A stretch of DNA of 64,000 bases, taken from assembly GCF_963422545.1 (NCBI RefSeq), contig NZ_OY730255.1, positions 1-64,000 of the forward strand. Reading direction: 5' to 3'. Under the pieces are notes generated by a model. That model was not told the DNA's origin. It saw nothing but the letters and a program-made list of their open reading frames with translations, and ran no database searches. Position 1 is the first letter of the stretch; the number at the start of each line of letters is the position of its first letter. Shown here piece by piece: positions 1 through 8,588 of the stretch. The DNA comes from an uncultured Flavobacterium sp. (GTDB lineage Bacteria > Bacteroidota > Bacteroidia > Flavobacteriales > Flavobacteriaceae). The position numbers were made by a program, and so were the translations under genes.

Positions 1-707
1 TTTGCACCAATGGCAAGAATTCCGGCTACAGCCAAAACTCCAATTGCGGTTAAAAGCGGTTTATATTCTTTTGCTTTAATGAAATGAAACACATAATAAC
101 CTGAAAGTATCAATAAGAAAATCAATAAATAATAGGTCATTTGAAAGTGGTTAGCGTTAACTTCTAGCGCAACCGCAAACATGGTGAGTAAGCTTCCCCA
201 GACGTATTTTTTTTGAAAAACCATTATAAATCCGGCAATGACCAATGGCATATAAGCAATTGCATGCGCTTTTGCATTATGACCAACTCCGAGTATAATG
301 ATTAGATAAGTAGAGAAACCAAAGGCAATGGCTCCAATAAATGCTTTTAAAGGATCTGTTTTTAAAACTAATAACAGGCCATAAAAACCTAAGAAATATA
401 GAAATAAATAATCTGCAGGACGAGGTAAAAAACGTAAGATATCGTCTAAATGCCCCACAAAATCATTAGGATAATTTGCTCCTAACTGATACGTTGGCAT
501 TCCGCCAAAACCAGAATTTGTCCAATATGGTTCAGAATGCTCTGTTGCTCTAAAGTCGTTTTGCTCTTTAGCCATTCCGGTATATTGAGCAATATCAGAT
601 TGGTAGATTTGTTTTCCTTGTAAAACAGGATAAAAATAAATTAAAGAAACGAGAATAAACCCCAATATAACAAGGGCATGCGGATAGAACTTATTTACTA
701 TTTTCAA
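1..707 (-). CDS. YfhO-family membrane protein, N-terminal part (cut by window edge)
   Basis: The minus strand is open from base 707 to base 1, about 235 residues, and the protein continues outside the window. The proposed start is a TTG at 705-707 giving M-K-I-V-N-K-F-Y-P-H-A; an in-frame TAG lies 13 codons upstream and no ATG intervenes. A first membrane helix (about residues 10-28) is followed by an exported loop with a QSDIAQYTGM motif and then several hydrophobic helices (about 90-108, 114-132, 139-155, 160-215). This layout is that of YfhO-like polytopic proteins, large glycosyltransferase-C-like membrane proteins of mostly unknown substrate in Bacteroidetes. The DUF4834 gene lies 51 bp upstream on the same strand, so the two are probably co-transcribed. 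Confidence 0.75.
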   Translation of the reverse strand, partial: MKIVNKFYPHALVILGFILVSLIYFYPVLQGKQIYQSDIAQYTGMAKEQNDFRATEHSEPYWTNSGFGGMPTYQLGANYPNDFVGHLDDILRFLPRPADYLFLYFLGFYGLLLVLKTDPLKAFIGAIAFGFSTYLIIILGVGHNAKAHAIAYMPLVIAGFIMVFQKKYVWGSLLTMFAVALEVNANHFQMTYYLLIFLLILSGYYVFHFIKAKEYKPLLTAIGVLAVAGILAIGA

Positions 708-758
708 TTTAGGCTGGTTTGGGTTAAATGATGATTCCTATAACTCTAGGTCACAAAT

Positions 759-1043
759 TTAATCTATTTCTTCGTAATCAACATAATCTCCAACCTTTTT
801 GGTTTCGCGAGGATTTTTTGCATTAGCAGTATTAATGATTATTTCATCATTGTTTGTACGCGTTTTTTGCCATGTATTATCCTGACTGTATTGTTGTTGT
901 CTCTGAAAATTTTCACCTGCTTTTTCGACTGCTTTTTTTACCAATACCGGTAAAAATATTCTAGCCAAAAATTTAAAAATATAATAAAATGCCACCATAT
1001 AGCATATGGCTTTTATTAAACCTGTAAAAGATGCTTCTTGCAT
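759..1043 (-). CDS. DUF4834-family small membrane protein
   Basis: This 94-residue protein has one or two N-terminal hydrophobic segments (about residues 8-35) followed by a Lys/Gln/Asn-rich tail ending in acidic residues (YVDYEEID). Size, position beside a YfhO gene and sequence style fit DUF4834, a family confined to Bacteroidetes with no known function. The start is the ATG at 1043. A TAATTTTG element lies 18 bp upstream, so it is probably the first gene of a two-gene transcript with the YfhO gene. Confidence 0.7.
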   Translation of the reverse strand: MQEASFTGLIKAICYMVAFYYIFKFLARIFLPVLVKKAVEKAGENFQRQQQYSQDNTWQKTRTNNDEIIINTANAKNPRETKKVGDYVDYEEID

Positions 1044-1060
1044 AATCGTATAATTTTTTC

Positions 1061-1068
1061 CAAAATTA
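1061..1068 (-). promoter_or_regulatory. Putative -7 promoter element TAATTTTG for the DUF4834 gene
   Basis: Read on the minus strand this is TAATTTTG, an exact match to the Bacteroidetes -7 consensus TAnnTTTG, 18 bp before the ATG at 1043. No convincing -33 TTG was seen at the usual distance. Confidence 0.45.
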
Positions 1069-1123
1069 ATAAATCCATTGTTTAAAATTAAAATATCAAT
1101 CTTAAATAAATAATAAAATATAG

Positions 1124-1131
1124 TACATTTG
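1124..1131 (+). promoter_or_regulatory. Putative -7 promoter element TACATTTG for the outer-membrane protein gene
   Basis: TACATTTG matches TAnnTTTG exactly and lies 36 bp before the ATG at 1168. It diverges from the element at 1061-1068, so this 124-bp gap probably holds two back-to-back promoters. Confidence 0.45.
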
Positions 1132-1167
1132 AAATGCGTTATTACTTTTTAATCAAAAAACACATTT

Positions 1168-2145
1168 ATGTTAAAAACTAAAAACTTATTTATTGCAGCT
1201 CTTTTTTTTGTACCGCAAGTTTTTTTCGCCCAATACACTGATATCATCAATTCTAACCGTCCCGGCGAAACAATGTCTGCATACGCAGTTGGAAAAACCG
1301 TATTTCAGGCAGAATTGGGTATTTATGGCATTAAAGAAAAACATGATTTATTAAATTATAACGCAAATGGTTTTGGCACTGATTTAACATTGCGTTATGG
1401 TGCATTTCTTGAAAAACTGGAGTTCATTCTTGATCTTCAATATCAAATGGAAAATTTTGATACTCCCTTTACCAGTTATAAAAAAAACAACTTTAGACAA
1501 ACAGTTTTAGGAGCTAAATATTTGATTTATGATCCTTATAAAAATTATAAACACACACAAAACATATACAGCTACAAGGCCAATTACAGCTTTAATTGGC
1601 ATGAATTAATTCCGGCAGTTTCGATATTTGCAGGAGCGAATTTTGTTGGCTCTAACAATCCTTATTATTTCTCTCCTCAATCAGCTATTTCTCCAAAAGT
1701 AGCATTGGTTACTCAAAACCTTTTTGGAGGCGGAAAATGGGTTTTTGTAACTAATATTATTGCTGATTATATCGGAACAGATTATCCGAGTTATGGCTAT
1801 GTATTAACTTTGACACACGGATTTAATGATAAATGGTCTGGTTTTATCGAGAATCAGGGTTATAAAAGTGATTTTTACAGTGATGCCATTATTCGTGGAG
1901 GAGCAGCTTATTTAATTAATTCTAACCTTCAGGTTGATGCATCAATAAGTACTAACTTCAAAAACACACCTTCTATATTATATGGAGGAGTTGGGGTTTC
2001 CTGGCGTTATGACGGGCGTTACAAAGAGAAAATAGTAGAATTCAAAAACAACGAAAAAGCTAAAAAGAATAAGGATAACGAATTAGACAAAAAAGAAATC
2101 GATTATCAGGCAAAAGAAAGAAAACGCAAAGCTAAATACGAATAA
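1168..2145 (+). CDS. Putative outer-membrane beta-barrel (transporter-like, phenol-degradation meta-pathway type)
   Basis: This 325-residue protein begins with a signal peptide (hydrophobic residues 8-20, ending FFAQ). The mature part starts with SNRPGETMSAYAVGK and continues as alternating short amphipathic strands rich in Tyr, Phe, Gly and Asn, as in beta-barrels. The opening NRPGE region resembles the MetA-pathway phenol degradation family of Gram-negative outer-membrane proteins, often annotated simply as transporter. A barrel end (GVGVSWRYDGRY) is followed by a 40-residue highly charged Lys/Glu tail, presumably periplasmic. The substrate is unknown. The GNAT gene follows after 50 bp. Confidence 0.6.
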   Translation: MLKTKNLFIAALFFVPQVFFAQYTDIINSNRPGETMSAYAVGKTVFQAELGIYGIKEKHDLLNYNANGFGTDLTLRYGAFLEKLEFILDLQYQMENFDTPFTSYKKNNFRQTVLGAKYLIYDPYKNYKHTQNIYSYKANYSFNWHELIPAVSIFAGANFVGSNNPYYFSPQSAISPKVALVTQNLFGGGKWVFVTNIIADYIGTDYPSYGYVLTLTHGFNDKWSGFIENQGYKSDFYSDAIIRGGAAYLINSNLQVDASISTNFKNTPSILYGGVGVSWRYDGRYKEKIVEFKNNEKAKKNKDNELDKKEIDYQAKERKRKAKYE

Positions 2146-2195
2146 CAACATAATAACAATTTTCTCCCAAAGAGACATTTTATAATACCAACTGA

Positions 2196-3314
2196 ATGAT
2201 TACAATAAAAGAAGCTAAAACCAAAAAAGAACTAACCGAATATATTAAATTCCCGTTTTCATTATACAGAGACAATCCATATTGGGTTCCGCCTATTATT
2301 GCAGATGAATTAGAATCATTTGACAAAACAAAGAACCCAGCTTTTGATAATGCCGAAGCCTATTTTTATGTCGCTTACAAAAACAATGAAATTGTTGGTC
2401 GTGTTACAGCTATCATAAATTGGTCAGAAGTTAATAATCAGCATAAAAGAAAAGTTCGTTTTGGCTGGTTTGATGTTATTGATGATATAGAAGTTACAAA
2501 AGCTTTGCTTGAGAAGGTATATGAACTTGGCAGACAACACAATCTGGAGCATGTTGAAGGTCCAATGGGATTTTCAAATCTGGACAAAGTTGGTGTTCTT
2601 ACTGCGGGTTATGACCAAATGGGAACCATGATTACCTGGTATAATAATCCGTATTATGTAACTCATTTAGAACAATTAGGCTTTCAGATTGAGAAGGAAT
2701 ATCTCGAAAATATTTTTCCGTTCTCTAATGTTAAACCAGAATTCTTCTTAAAAGCACAAGCCTTAATCAAAAAGCGTTACGAGCTTAGAGCCCTTACTTT
2801 TACCAAAACAAAAGACATTATGCCACATGTTGACAAAATGTTTGATTTGTTTAATGAATCTTATGCAAGTTTAGCCTCGTTTGTAGCCATTACAGATGTT
2901 CAGAAAGAATATTTTAAAAAGAAATACATTAGTTTTATCAATCCCGAATATATCAAATTTGTAGTTGATAAAGATGATAATTTAGTCGCTTTTAGTATTG
3001 TAATGCCAAGTTTTTCTGAAGCTTTACAGAAAGCTAAAGGAAAATTATTTCCGTTTGGATTTATTCACTTATTAAGAGCCCGTAAAAAGAGTAAGGACGT
3101 TGTTTTTTACCTTATCGGAGTTCATCCTGATTACCAAAACAAAGGTGTTACGGCAATTATCTTTGATGAATATTATAAAACTTTCTCAGAAAAAGGAATT
3201 CAGAATTGCATCAGAACTCCGGAACTAGCTGAGAATACAGCAATTCATTTAATATGGAAAAACTTTGACCCAAAGGTTCACTGTCAAAGAAAAACATATT
3301 TAAAATATCTTTAA
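2196..3314 (+). CDS. GNAT-type N-acetyltransferase-like protein
   Basis: This 372-residue cytosolic protein has no signal peptide. It opens with an ELTEYIKFPFSLYRDNPYWVPP segment (split here as ELTEYIKFP and NPYWVPP), typical of a Bacteroidetes family of about 370-380 residues assigned to the GNAT fold. Two fold-related halves are apparent: residues 60-110 with NNEIVGRVTAIIN and residues 255-340 with VVFYLIGVHPDYQNKGV, the latter resembling the acetyl-CoA-binding motif A. The substrate is unknown. It follows the outer-membrane protein gene by 50 bp and may be co-transcribed with it. Confidence 0.65.
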   Translation: MITIKEAKTKKELTEYIKFPFSLYRDNPYWVPPIIADELESFDKTKNPAFDNAEAYFYVAYKNNEIVGRVTAIINWSEVNNQHKRKVRFGWFDVIDDIEVTKALLEKVYELGRQHNLEHVEGPMGFSNLDKVGVLTAGYDQMGTMITWYNNPYYVTHLEQLGFQIEKEYLENIFPFSNVKPEFFLKAQALIKKRYELRALTFTKTKDIMPHVDKMFDLFNESYASLASFVAITDVQKEYFKKKYISFINPEYIKFVVDKDDNLVAFSIVMPSFSEALQKAKGKLFPFGFIHLLRARKKSKDVVFYLIGVHPDYQNKGVTAIIFDEYYKTFSEKGIQNCIRTPELAENTAIHLIWKNFDPKVHCQRKTYLKYL

Positions 3315-3354
3315 AAAAGTATTCAGTTTTCAGCTACAGTTAACAATATAAAAT

Positions 3355-3558
3355 ATGTCCACCATTAAAACTTGTGATGAATGCAAAAGTGAATTCTATA
3401 AAGAATCTGCACTAATGGAAAATTTATGTCCTGAGTGTTCATCTATTCTATATGGATATAAAAATTGTAAACACGAATTTGCTAATCAACGTTGCATAAA
3501 ATGCTACTGGAATGGCAATTCTAGTGATTATTTAGATAAAATTAAATCCAAGAAATAA
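3355..3558 (+). CDS. Small zinc-ribbon-like protein
   Basis: This 67-residue protein contains four CxxC-type pairs: CDEC (residues 8-11), CPEC (25-28), and then C39 and the CIKC pair (47-50). The pattern suggests one or two structural zinc sites. There is no signal peptide or membrane segment. It may be a small nucleic-acid-binding or adaptor protein, but the family was not recognised. A bidirectional terminator follows it directly. Confidence 0.55.
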   Translation: MSTIKTCDECKSEFYKESALMENLCPECSSILYGYKNCKHEFANQRCIKCYWNGNSSDYLDKIKSKK

Positions 3559-3588
3559 ACTTACAATTTATTATTTCTTTATAAAAAT

Positions 3589-3623
3589 AAAAAATCCATC
3601 CGCTTAAAACAGATGGATTTTTT
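3589..3623. terminator. Bidirectional intrinsic terminator
   Basis: The stem AAAAAATCCATC / GATGGATTTTTT has 12 perfect pairs, an 11-base loop, and A/T tracts on both sides. It lies between convergent genes ending at 3558 (+) and 3632 (-) and can serve both. Confidence 0.85.
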
Positions 3624-3631
3624 ATTTAATT

Positions 3632-4108
3632 CTATTCTACTTTACAATCTACTTTTGTTAGGATCATTTTCGACTCAAACTTTAGTTTCTTTTTATCCTT
3701 AAAAGTTACTTTTCCATTTTTGTCCGTAACATCTCCATAACCTTCTATATAAGTTCCGTCTTTTTGAAGAAAAGCAACTTCTCTAACAGAATAAATTCCT
3801 TCTGACATAAAAGTATAATCTGCAATTAGCGTATCTCCTTTTATTTTCCCTGTTAAAGTTCCTTCATTTTTATCTTTTCCATACAAATTATAACTCAATT
3901 TTCCTTTTACTTCCTGATGTGAGTCTACATTAAAACTTAACTCGATAGTACTACTGTCTTTTGAAAAAGCAAAACACTGATCTCCTGAAGGCTTTGCAAT
4001 TTCAGCTTCTTTTGATGGATTTGGAGCAATTTCGGGTACAGATTCTTTCTTTTTACAAGAAACTAAAACAACTAAAAAAATTACGGTTATTGCTAATACT
4101 TTTTTCAT
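3632..4108 (-). CDS. Hypothetical lipoprotein
   Basis: This 158-residue protein starts with a lipoprotein signal peptide (hydrophobic residues 4-17, lipobox LVSC with Cys18) followed by a KKKE spacer. The mature part is rich in short beta strands and Lys/Asp/Gly (SFNVDSHQEVKGKLSY, LTGKIKGDTLIADYTF), as in small beta-sandwich lipoproteins of this phylum. It is probably anchored in the outer or inner membrane facing the periplasm. No function was recognised. Confidence 0.65.
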   Translation of the reverse strand: MKKVLAITVIFLVVLVSCKKKESVPEIAPNPSKEAEIAKPSGDQCFAFSKDSSTIELSFNVDSHQEVKGKLSYNLYGKDKNEGTLTGKIKGDTLIADYTFMSEGIYSVREVAFLQKDGTYIEGYGDVTDKNGKVTFKDKKKLKFESKMILTKVDCKVE

Positions 4109-4152
4109 AATGCTATTTTTACTATGGTTTAGAAGTATAAATTTAACTTAAT

Positions 4153-4187
4153 AAAAAAATCCATTCGCATAACGAATGGATTTTTTT
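4153..4187 (-). terminator. Intrinsic terminator after the oxoamine synthase gene
   Basis: A 15-bp perfect inverted repeat (AAAAAAATCCATTCG / CGAATGGATTTTTTT) with a 5-base loop lies 38 bp past the stop of the minus-strand gene ending at 4226. It is symmetrical and could act in both directions. Confidence 0.8.
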
Positions 4188-4225
4188 ACACAATTCCCAG
4201 TTAAGGAAATTTATTTTATATTCAC

Positions 4226-5485
4226 TTACGAAACATCAACAGTAGTTCTGCTTGCAATTTCTTTATAAGTTCCGCTTACTAATTTCTCACGGATTGCTTC
4301 AAAAGCAGTCAGTGTTTCATCAATATCTGCTAAAGTATGAGAAGCTGTTGGAATCATTCTTAACAAAATAATTCCTTTTGGAATTACCGGATACACCACG
4401 ATAGAAAGGAAAATACCATAATTTTCTCTTAAATCATTCACCATTACCATCGCTTCAGGAATACTTCCTTCTAAGTAAACTGGTGTAATACAAGTATTTG
4501 TATCTCCAATATTAAATCCTTTTTCTCTTAAACCGTTTTGTAATGCATTTACATTCTCCCAAAGTTTATCTTTGATTTCAGATGAATTACGCAATAATTC
4601 TAAACGTTTCAATGAACCGATTGTTTGGATCATTGGTAACGCTTTTGCAAACATTTGCGAACGCAAATTATATTTTAAATAATCGATAACCGTTTTATCT
4701 GCAGCAACAAAGGCACCAATATTAGCCATAGATTTTGCAAAAGTAGAGAAGTAAACATCAATATCATCCTGAACTCCCTGCTCCTCACCTGCTCCGGCAC
4801 CTGTTTTACCAAGTGTACCAAAACCGTGTGCATCATCAACTAACAAACGGAAATTGTATTTTTGTTTTAAAGCAACAATTTCTTTTAATTTTCCTTGTTG
4901 ACCACGCATTCCAAAAACACCTTCAGTAATAAAAAGAATTCCTCCACCTGTTTCTTCAGCCATTTTAGTAGCACGCTGCAGGTTTTTCTCCATACTTTCA
5001 AGATCATTGTGTTTGTATGTAAAACGTTTACCCATGTGCAAACGAACACCATCAATAATACAAGCATGTGAATCGACATCATAAACAATAATGTCATTTT
5101 TTGTAACCAAAGCATCAATAATAGACACCATACCCTGGTATCCAAAATTCAATAAATAAGCTGATTCTTTCATTACAAAAGCAGCCAATTCTTCTTCTAA
5201 TTGTTCGTGGTATTTTGTATGACCAGACATCATACGAGCTCCCATTGGATATGCTGCACCAAATTGAATTGCTGCATCTGTATCTGCCTGACGAACTTCT
5301 GGATGATTTGCTAATCCTAAATAATCATTTAAACTCCAGTTTAAAATATTTTTTCCGTGAAATGTCATTCTAGGACCTAACTCACCTTCTAACTTTGGGA
5401 AAACATAATAGCCCTCAGCTTGAGAAGCCCATTTTCCTAATGGTCCTTTATTGTCTTGAATTCTTTCGAATAAATCTTTTACCAT
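4226..5485 (-). CDS. Alpha-oxoamine synthase: serine palmitoyltransferase-like or cysteate acyltransferase-like PLP enzyme
   Basis: This 419-residue PLP enzyme of fold type I belongs to the alpha-oxoamine synthase family, whose members condense an amino acid with an acyl-CoA and release CO2. Visible residues are His140 (ring-stacking, DVDSH), Asp217 and His220 in DDAHGFGTLG, and the Schiff-base Lys251 in STFAKSM. The length matches the family. It lies alone, without biotin genes, so a role in lipid synthesis is more likely than 8-amino-7-oxononanoate synthase. In flavobacteria this family makes the 3-keto long-chain base of sphingolipids or, using cysteate, the sulfonolipid capnine; sequence reading alone does not separate the two. 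A TATTTTTG element lies 40 bp upstream and a strong terminator downstream, so it is a single-gene unit. Confidence 0.75.
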   Translation of the reverse strand: MVKDLFERIQDNKGPLGKWASQAEGYYVFPKLEGELGPRMTFHGKNILNWSLNDYLGLANHPEVRQADTDAAIQFGAAYPMGARMMSGHTKYHEQLEEELAAFVMKESAYLLNFGYQGMVSIIDALVTKNDIIVYDVDSHACIIDGVRLHMGKRFTYKHNDLESMEKNLQRATKMAEETGGGILFITEGVFGMRGQQGKLKEIVALKQKYNFRLLVDDAHGFGTLGKTGAGAGEEQGVQDDIDVYFSTFAKSMANIGAFVAADKTVIDYLKYNLRSQMFAKALPMIQTIGSLKRLELLRNSSEIKDKLWENVNALQNGLREKGFNIGDTNTCITPVYLEGSIPEAMVMVNDLRENYGIFLSIVVYPVIPKGIILLRMIPTASHTLADIDETLTAFEAIREKLVSGTYKEIASRTTVDVS

Positions 5486-5525
5486 AAATATATTTTGAAG
5501 TAATAATTTTAATTTAAACAGGGTG

Positions 5526-5533
5526 CAAAAATA
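5526..5533 (-). promoter_or_regulatory. Putative -7 element TATTTTTG for the oxoamine synthase gene
   Basis: On the minus strand the sequence reads TATTTTTG, an exact TAnnTTTG match, 40 bp before the ATG at 5485. It is followed by GCACCCTG, a common start-site context in this genus. Confidence 0.45.
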
Positions 5534-5774
5534 AATATTTATTCTATGGTATCATAATTATTTAAAATGATTATGATCAAAATTGTCGATTCACTTTTTT
5601 TTAAGTTAAAAGAATACATTATGAGACTTTTTTCTTAATAAAGAAAAATCTTGGTCATAAAATTTCATAATTTATACCTGTTATAAATTCAGATGAAACG
5701 ACTGGAATTGTTTTATTTTTAGTAATTTTAGAAGCATTTTTAAAAAATGAATCATAAATTCTAACACCAAAATA

Positions 5775-6557
5775 ATGGCTTTAAGCAACTCAAAAGATTT
5801 AAAATTAGCCGTTCTTATTGATGCCGACAACGTGCCCTACAGCAACGTAAAAGGTATGATGGAAGAAATAACAAAATTTGGAACACCAACTACAAAACGT
5901 ATCTATGCAGACTGGACTAAACCGAATGCTAATGGCTGGAAAGGTGTTTTACTAGAACATGCCATTACTCCTATTCAACAATACAGTTACACAGTTGGGA
6001 AAAACTCCTCAGATTCTGCTCTAATTATTGATGCAATGGATTTACTTTATTCAGGTAAACTTGATGGATTTTGCATTGTTTCAAGCGATAGCGATTTTAC
6101 TCGTCTGGCAATTCGCCTTCGTGAATCTGGTATGAAAGTTATAGGCATTGGTGAAAAGAAAACGCCAAACTCTTTTATAGTGGCTTGTGACAGGTTTATT
6201 TATATTGAGGTTTTGGATGGCGCAATCCAGAAGAAAAAACCAAAAGCAACTACTGCTGCAGATGCTAAAAAACCTATTGAAAAACCAGCCGAAAAAGCAT
6301 TACATAAAATAGACAAACAAACCATTGAACTTATTGAAGCCACTATTGAAGATATTGAAGACGACGATGGCTGGGCATTTTTAGGCGATGTTGGAAACTT
6401 AATCGTTAAGAAGAAACCCGAATTTGACCCTAGAAATTATGGTTTTTCAAAGCTTACACCAATGTTAAAATCTTTAACCGACATTCTTGAAATCGACGAA
6501 AGAGAATCTGATAAAAAAGGAATTAAACATGTTTATGTCAGATTACGATTCAATTAA
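5775..6557 (+). CDS. NYN-domain (PIN-like) nuclease-type protein with C-terminal LOTUS/OST-HTH domain
   Basis: This 260-residue protein has two domains. Residues 9-150 are a NYN domain related to LabA/DUF88 proteins: LAVLIDADNVP carries the first acidic metal site, NSSDSALIIDAMDLL the second, and IVSSDSDFTRLA the third. These PIN-like acidic clusters suggest metal-dependent RNase activity. A Lys/Ala/Pro linker (about 155-180) leads to a C-terminal winged-helix segment (about 183-258) containing GWAFLGDVGNLIVKKKPEFD, split here for length as GWAFLGDVG and KKPEFDPRNYG, which fits the RNA-binding OST-HTH/LOTUS domain. The expected role is RNA turnover or RNA-protein regulation in the cytosol. 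It stands 36 bp before the next gene. Confidence 0.8.
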   Translation: MALSNSKDLKLAVLIDADNVPYSNVKGMMEEITKFGTPTTKRIYADWTKPNANGWKGVLLEHAITPIQQYSYTVGKNSSDSALIIDAMDLLYSGKLDGFCIVSSDSDFTRLAIRLRESGMKVIGIGEKKTPNSFIVACDRFIYIEVLDGAIQKKKPKATTAADAKKPIEKPAEKALHKIDKQTIELIEATIEDIEDDDGWAFLGDVGNLIVKKKPEFDPRNYGFSKLTPMLKSLTDILEIDERESDKKGIKHVYVRLRFN

Positions 6558-6593
6558 TTATCAAATTATTATATATTAAAATTAAAAAAAAGC

Positions 6594-8105
6594 ATGAGAA
6601 AAAAATTCTTCATCTATGGCTTATTATTGTTTCTAATTGTTCTTGCAATTTACCTTTACACCAAGCGTGGTTTTTTACTCGTTATTATTATTCCGATACT
6701 TTTGGTTATTGGAGTTTATAATACACTTCAAAAAAAACATGCAATTTTAAGAAACTTTCCTGTTTTGGGTTATTTCAGATATTTATTTGAAATGATTGCT
6801 CCTGAAATTCAGCAATATTTTATTGAAAGATCTACTGACGGAAGACCTTTCTCGAGAAATCAACGTTCTTTAGTATACCAAAGAGCCAAAAATATCGATT
6901 CAAGCACGCCTTTTGGAACACAACAAGTCTTAAATCATGATAATTATGAAGGAATAAAACATTCTATTTTTCCGGCAAAAGTAAACGAAGAATTACCTCG
7001 TGTATTAGTTGGAGGAAAAGATTGTAAACAACCCTACCTTGCTTCTTTATTTAATGTTTCTGCTATGAGTTTTGGCTCATTAAGCGAAAATGCTGTTCGT
7101 GCCATAAATATTGGTGCTCAAAAAGGAAACTTCTATCAAAATACGGGAGAAGGCGGTTTAACCGAATTTCATCTTGCCGGCGGCGGAGATATTACCTGGC
7201 AAATTGGAACAGGATATTTTGGATGCCGAAATTCTGAGGGAAATTTTGATCCTGAAAAATTCTCAGAAAAAGCCAATCTTCCAAACGTAAAAATGATTGA
7301 AATTAAGCTTTCGCAAGGTGCAAAACCAGGTCATGGCGGTGTACTTCCGGCAGCCAAAAATACGCAACAGATTGCAAAAATAAGAGGTGTTGAACCGCAT
7401 ACAATGATTCTTTCTCCTCCTGGTCATCATGCTTTCTCAGACGGTAAAGGACTTATTCATTTTATTGCCCAATTGCGTGAATTATCAAACGGAAAACCTA
7501 TTGGATTCAAACTATGTATTGGAAACACTGCCGAATTTGAATCAATTTGTCACGAAATGATTGCCGAAGATATCTATCCTGATTTTATAACTGTTGATGG
7601 CGCCGAAGGAGGAACAGGAGCTGCTCCGCTGGAATTTGCAGACGGCGTTGGAATGCCTTTTGAGCCCGCTTTAATCTTTGTAAACAAAACATTGGTTAGA
7701 TTAAATATTCGCGATAAAATACGCATTATTGGTAGTGGAAAAATTATTTCAGGATATTCTATTTTACACGCTATCGCTTTAGGAGCAGATATGTGTAATA
7801 GTGCACGTGGTTTTATGTTTTCGTTAGGCTGTATTCAGGCTTTGCGTTGTCATAATAACGAATGCCCAACCGGAGTTGCAACACAAAACAAAATGCTTAT
7901 GAAAGGTCTTGTTGTGACTGATAAATCAGATCGTGTTTATCATTTTCATAAAAATACGCTACATGCCGCTAATGAACTTCTGGCCGCAGCCGGCAAGAAA
8001 AGTTTCTCTGATGTTGATATTAATATCTTTATGCGAGGCGACGAATTTGCCAATTTATCAGATTCTTATTTCCCAGATATTCTAACAAATGTAACCAAGC
8101 ATTAA
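6594..8105 (+). CDS. FMN-binding glutamate synthase family protein
   Basis: This 503-residue protein has two N-terminal membrane helices (about residues 5-21 and 26-42). The rest matches the FMN/FeS synthase half of glutamate synthase large subunits: SAMSFGSLSENA, GEGGLTEFH, KLSQGAKPGHGGVLP, DGAEGGTGAAP and IGSGKIISG are barrel and FMN sites. CIQALRCHNNECPTGVATQ carries the Cys residues of a 3Fe-4S cluster. There is no glutaminase domain, so the ammonia source and true reaction are unknown. Membrane-tethered stand-alone proteins of this type are widespread in Bacteroidetes. It is 36 bp after the NYN gene and followed by a strong terminator. Confidence 0.85.
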   Translation: MRKKFFIYGLLLFLIVLAIYLYTKRGFLLVIIIPILLVIGVYNTLQKKHAILRNFPVLGYFRYLFEMIAPEIQQYFIERSTDGRPFSRNQRSLVYQRAKNIDSSTPFGTQQVLNHDNYEGIKHSIFPAKVNEELPRVLVGGKDCKQPYLASLFNVSAMSFGSLSENAVRAINIGAQKGNFYQNTGEGGLTEFHLAGGGDITWQIGTGYFGCRNSEGNFDPEKFSEKANLPNVKMIEIKLSQGAKPGHGGVLPAAKNTQQIAKIRGVEPHTMILSPPGHHAFSDGKGLIHFIAQLRELSNGKPIGFKLCIGNTAEFESICHEMIAEDIYPDFITVDGAEGGTGAAPLEFADGVGMPFEPALIFVNKTLVRLNIRDKIRIIGSGKIISGYSILHAIALGADMCNSARGFMFSLGCIQALRCHNNECPTGVATQNKMLMKGLVVTDKSDRVYHFHKNTLHAANELLAAAGKKSFSDVDINIFMRGDEFANLSDSYFPDILTNVTKH

Positions 8106-8112
8106 TGAAAAA

Positions 8113-8146
8113 AAAAGCCTCTTTGTTAAATTTCAAAGAGGCTTTT
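8113..8146. terminator. Bidirectional intrinsic terminator
   Basis: A 13-bp perfect stem (AAAAGCCTCTTTG / CAAAGAGGCTTTT) with an 8-base loop and flanking A/T tracts lies between convergent genes ending at 8105 (+) and 8168 (-). Confidence 0.85.
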
Positions 8147-8167
8147 AATAAATATAAATCTGAGTTA

Positions 8168-8572
8168 TTATTTCATTAACTCAATCAATTCTTCCTTATT
8201 AATTATCTTTTTTGCCAGAACAGTGTTGTCATTGGCTAAAAAATAGACATCAAATTGTACTCCTTCTTCAATTAATTCTTTAGGAATCTGATTCTTTTTT
8301 ATCATATCGATTAACAACTTAGGAAACGCTACAATCGAAGCTGCTTTATTTGATTCTTCTTGTTTTAAATCAGTTTCAAATCGCAATTCAATTTTATTGT
8401 CATTTATATATCCTCTGGCAGTTGTAAGCGTCACATGATCACTCTTAAAACTTTTGGCCTCAGCATTATAAGAAACAACATATTCCTGCAATTTTTGTTT
8501 CGTGTTTTTACAGCTAATCAGCATCAAAACAACCATAATAGCAAACGAAATTTGGCTTATTTTTCTAGTCAT
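8168..8572 (-). CDS. Hypothetical small lipoprotein
   Basis: This 134-residue protein has a lipoprotein signal (hydrophobic residues 8-19, lipobox LISC with Cys21). The mature part is short and mixed in composition, with no recognised domain. The start lies 16 bp downstream of the GH88 gene stop on the same strand, so the two are very likely co-transcribed. It could be an accessory or binding lipoprotein for that hydrolase, but this rests on position only. Confidence 0.6.
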   Translation of the reverse strand: MTRKISQISFAIMVVLMLISCKNTKQKLQEYVVSYNAEAKSFKSDHVTLTTARGYINDNKIELRFETDLKQEESNKAASIVAFPKLLIDMIKKNQIPKELIEEGVQFDVYFLANDNTVLAKKIINKEELIELMK

Positions 8573-8588
8573 AATATTTATATCAATT

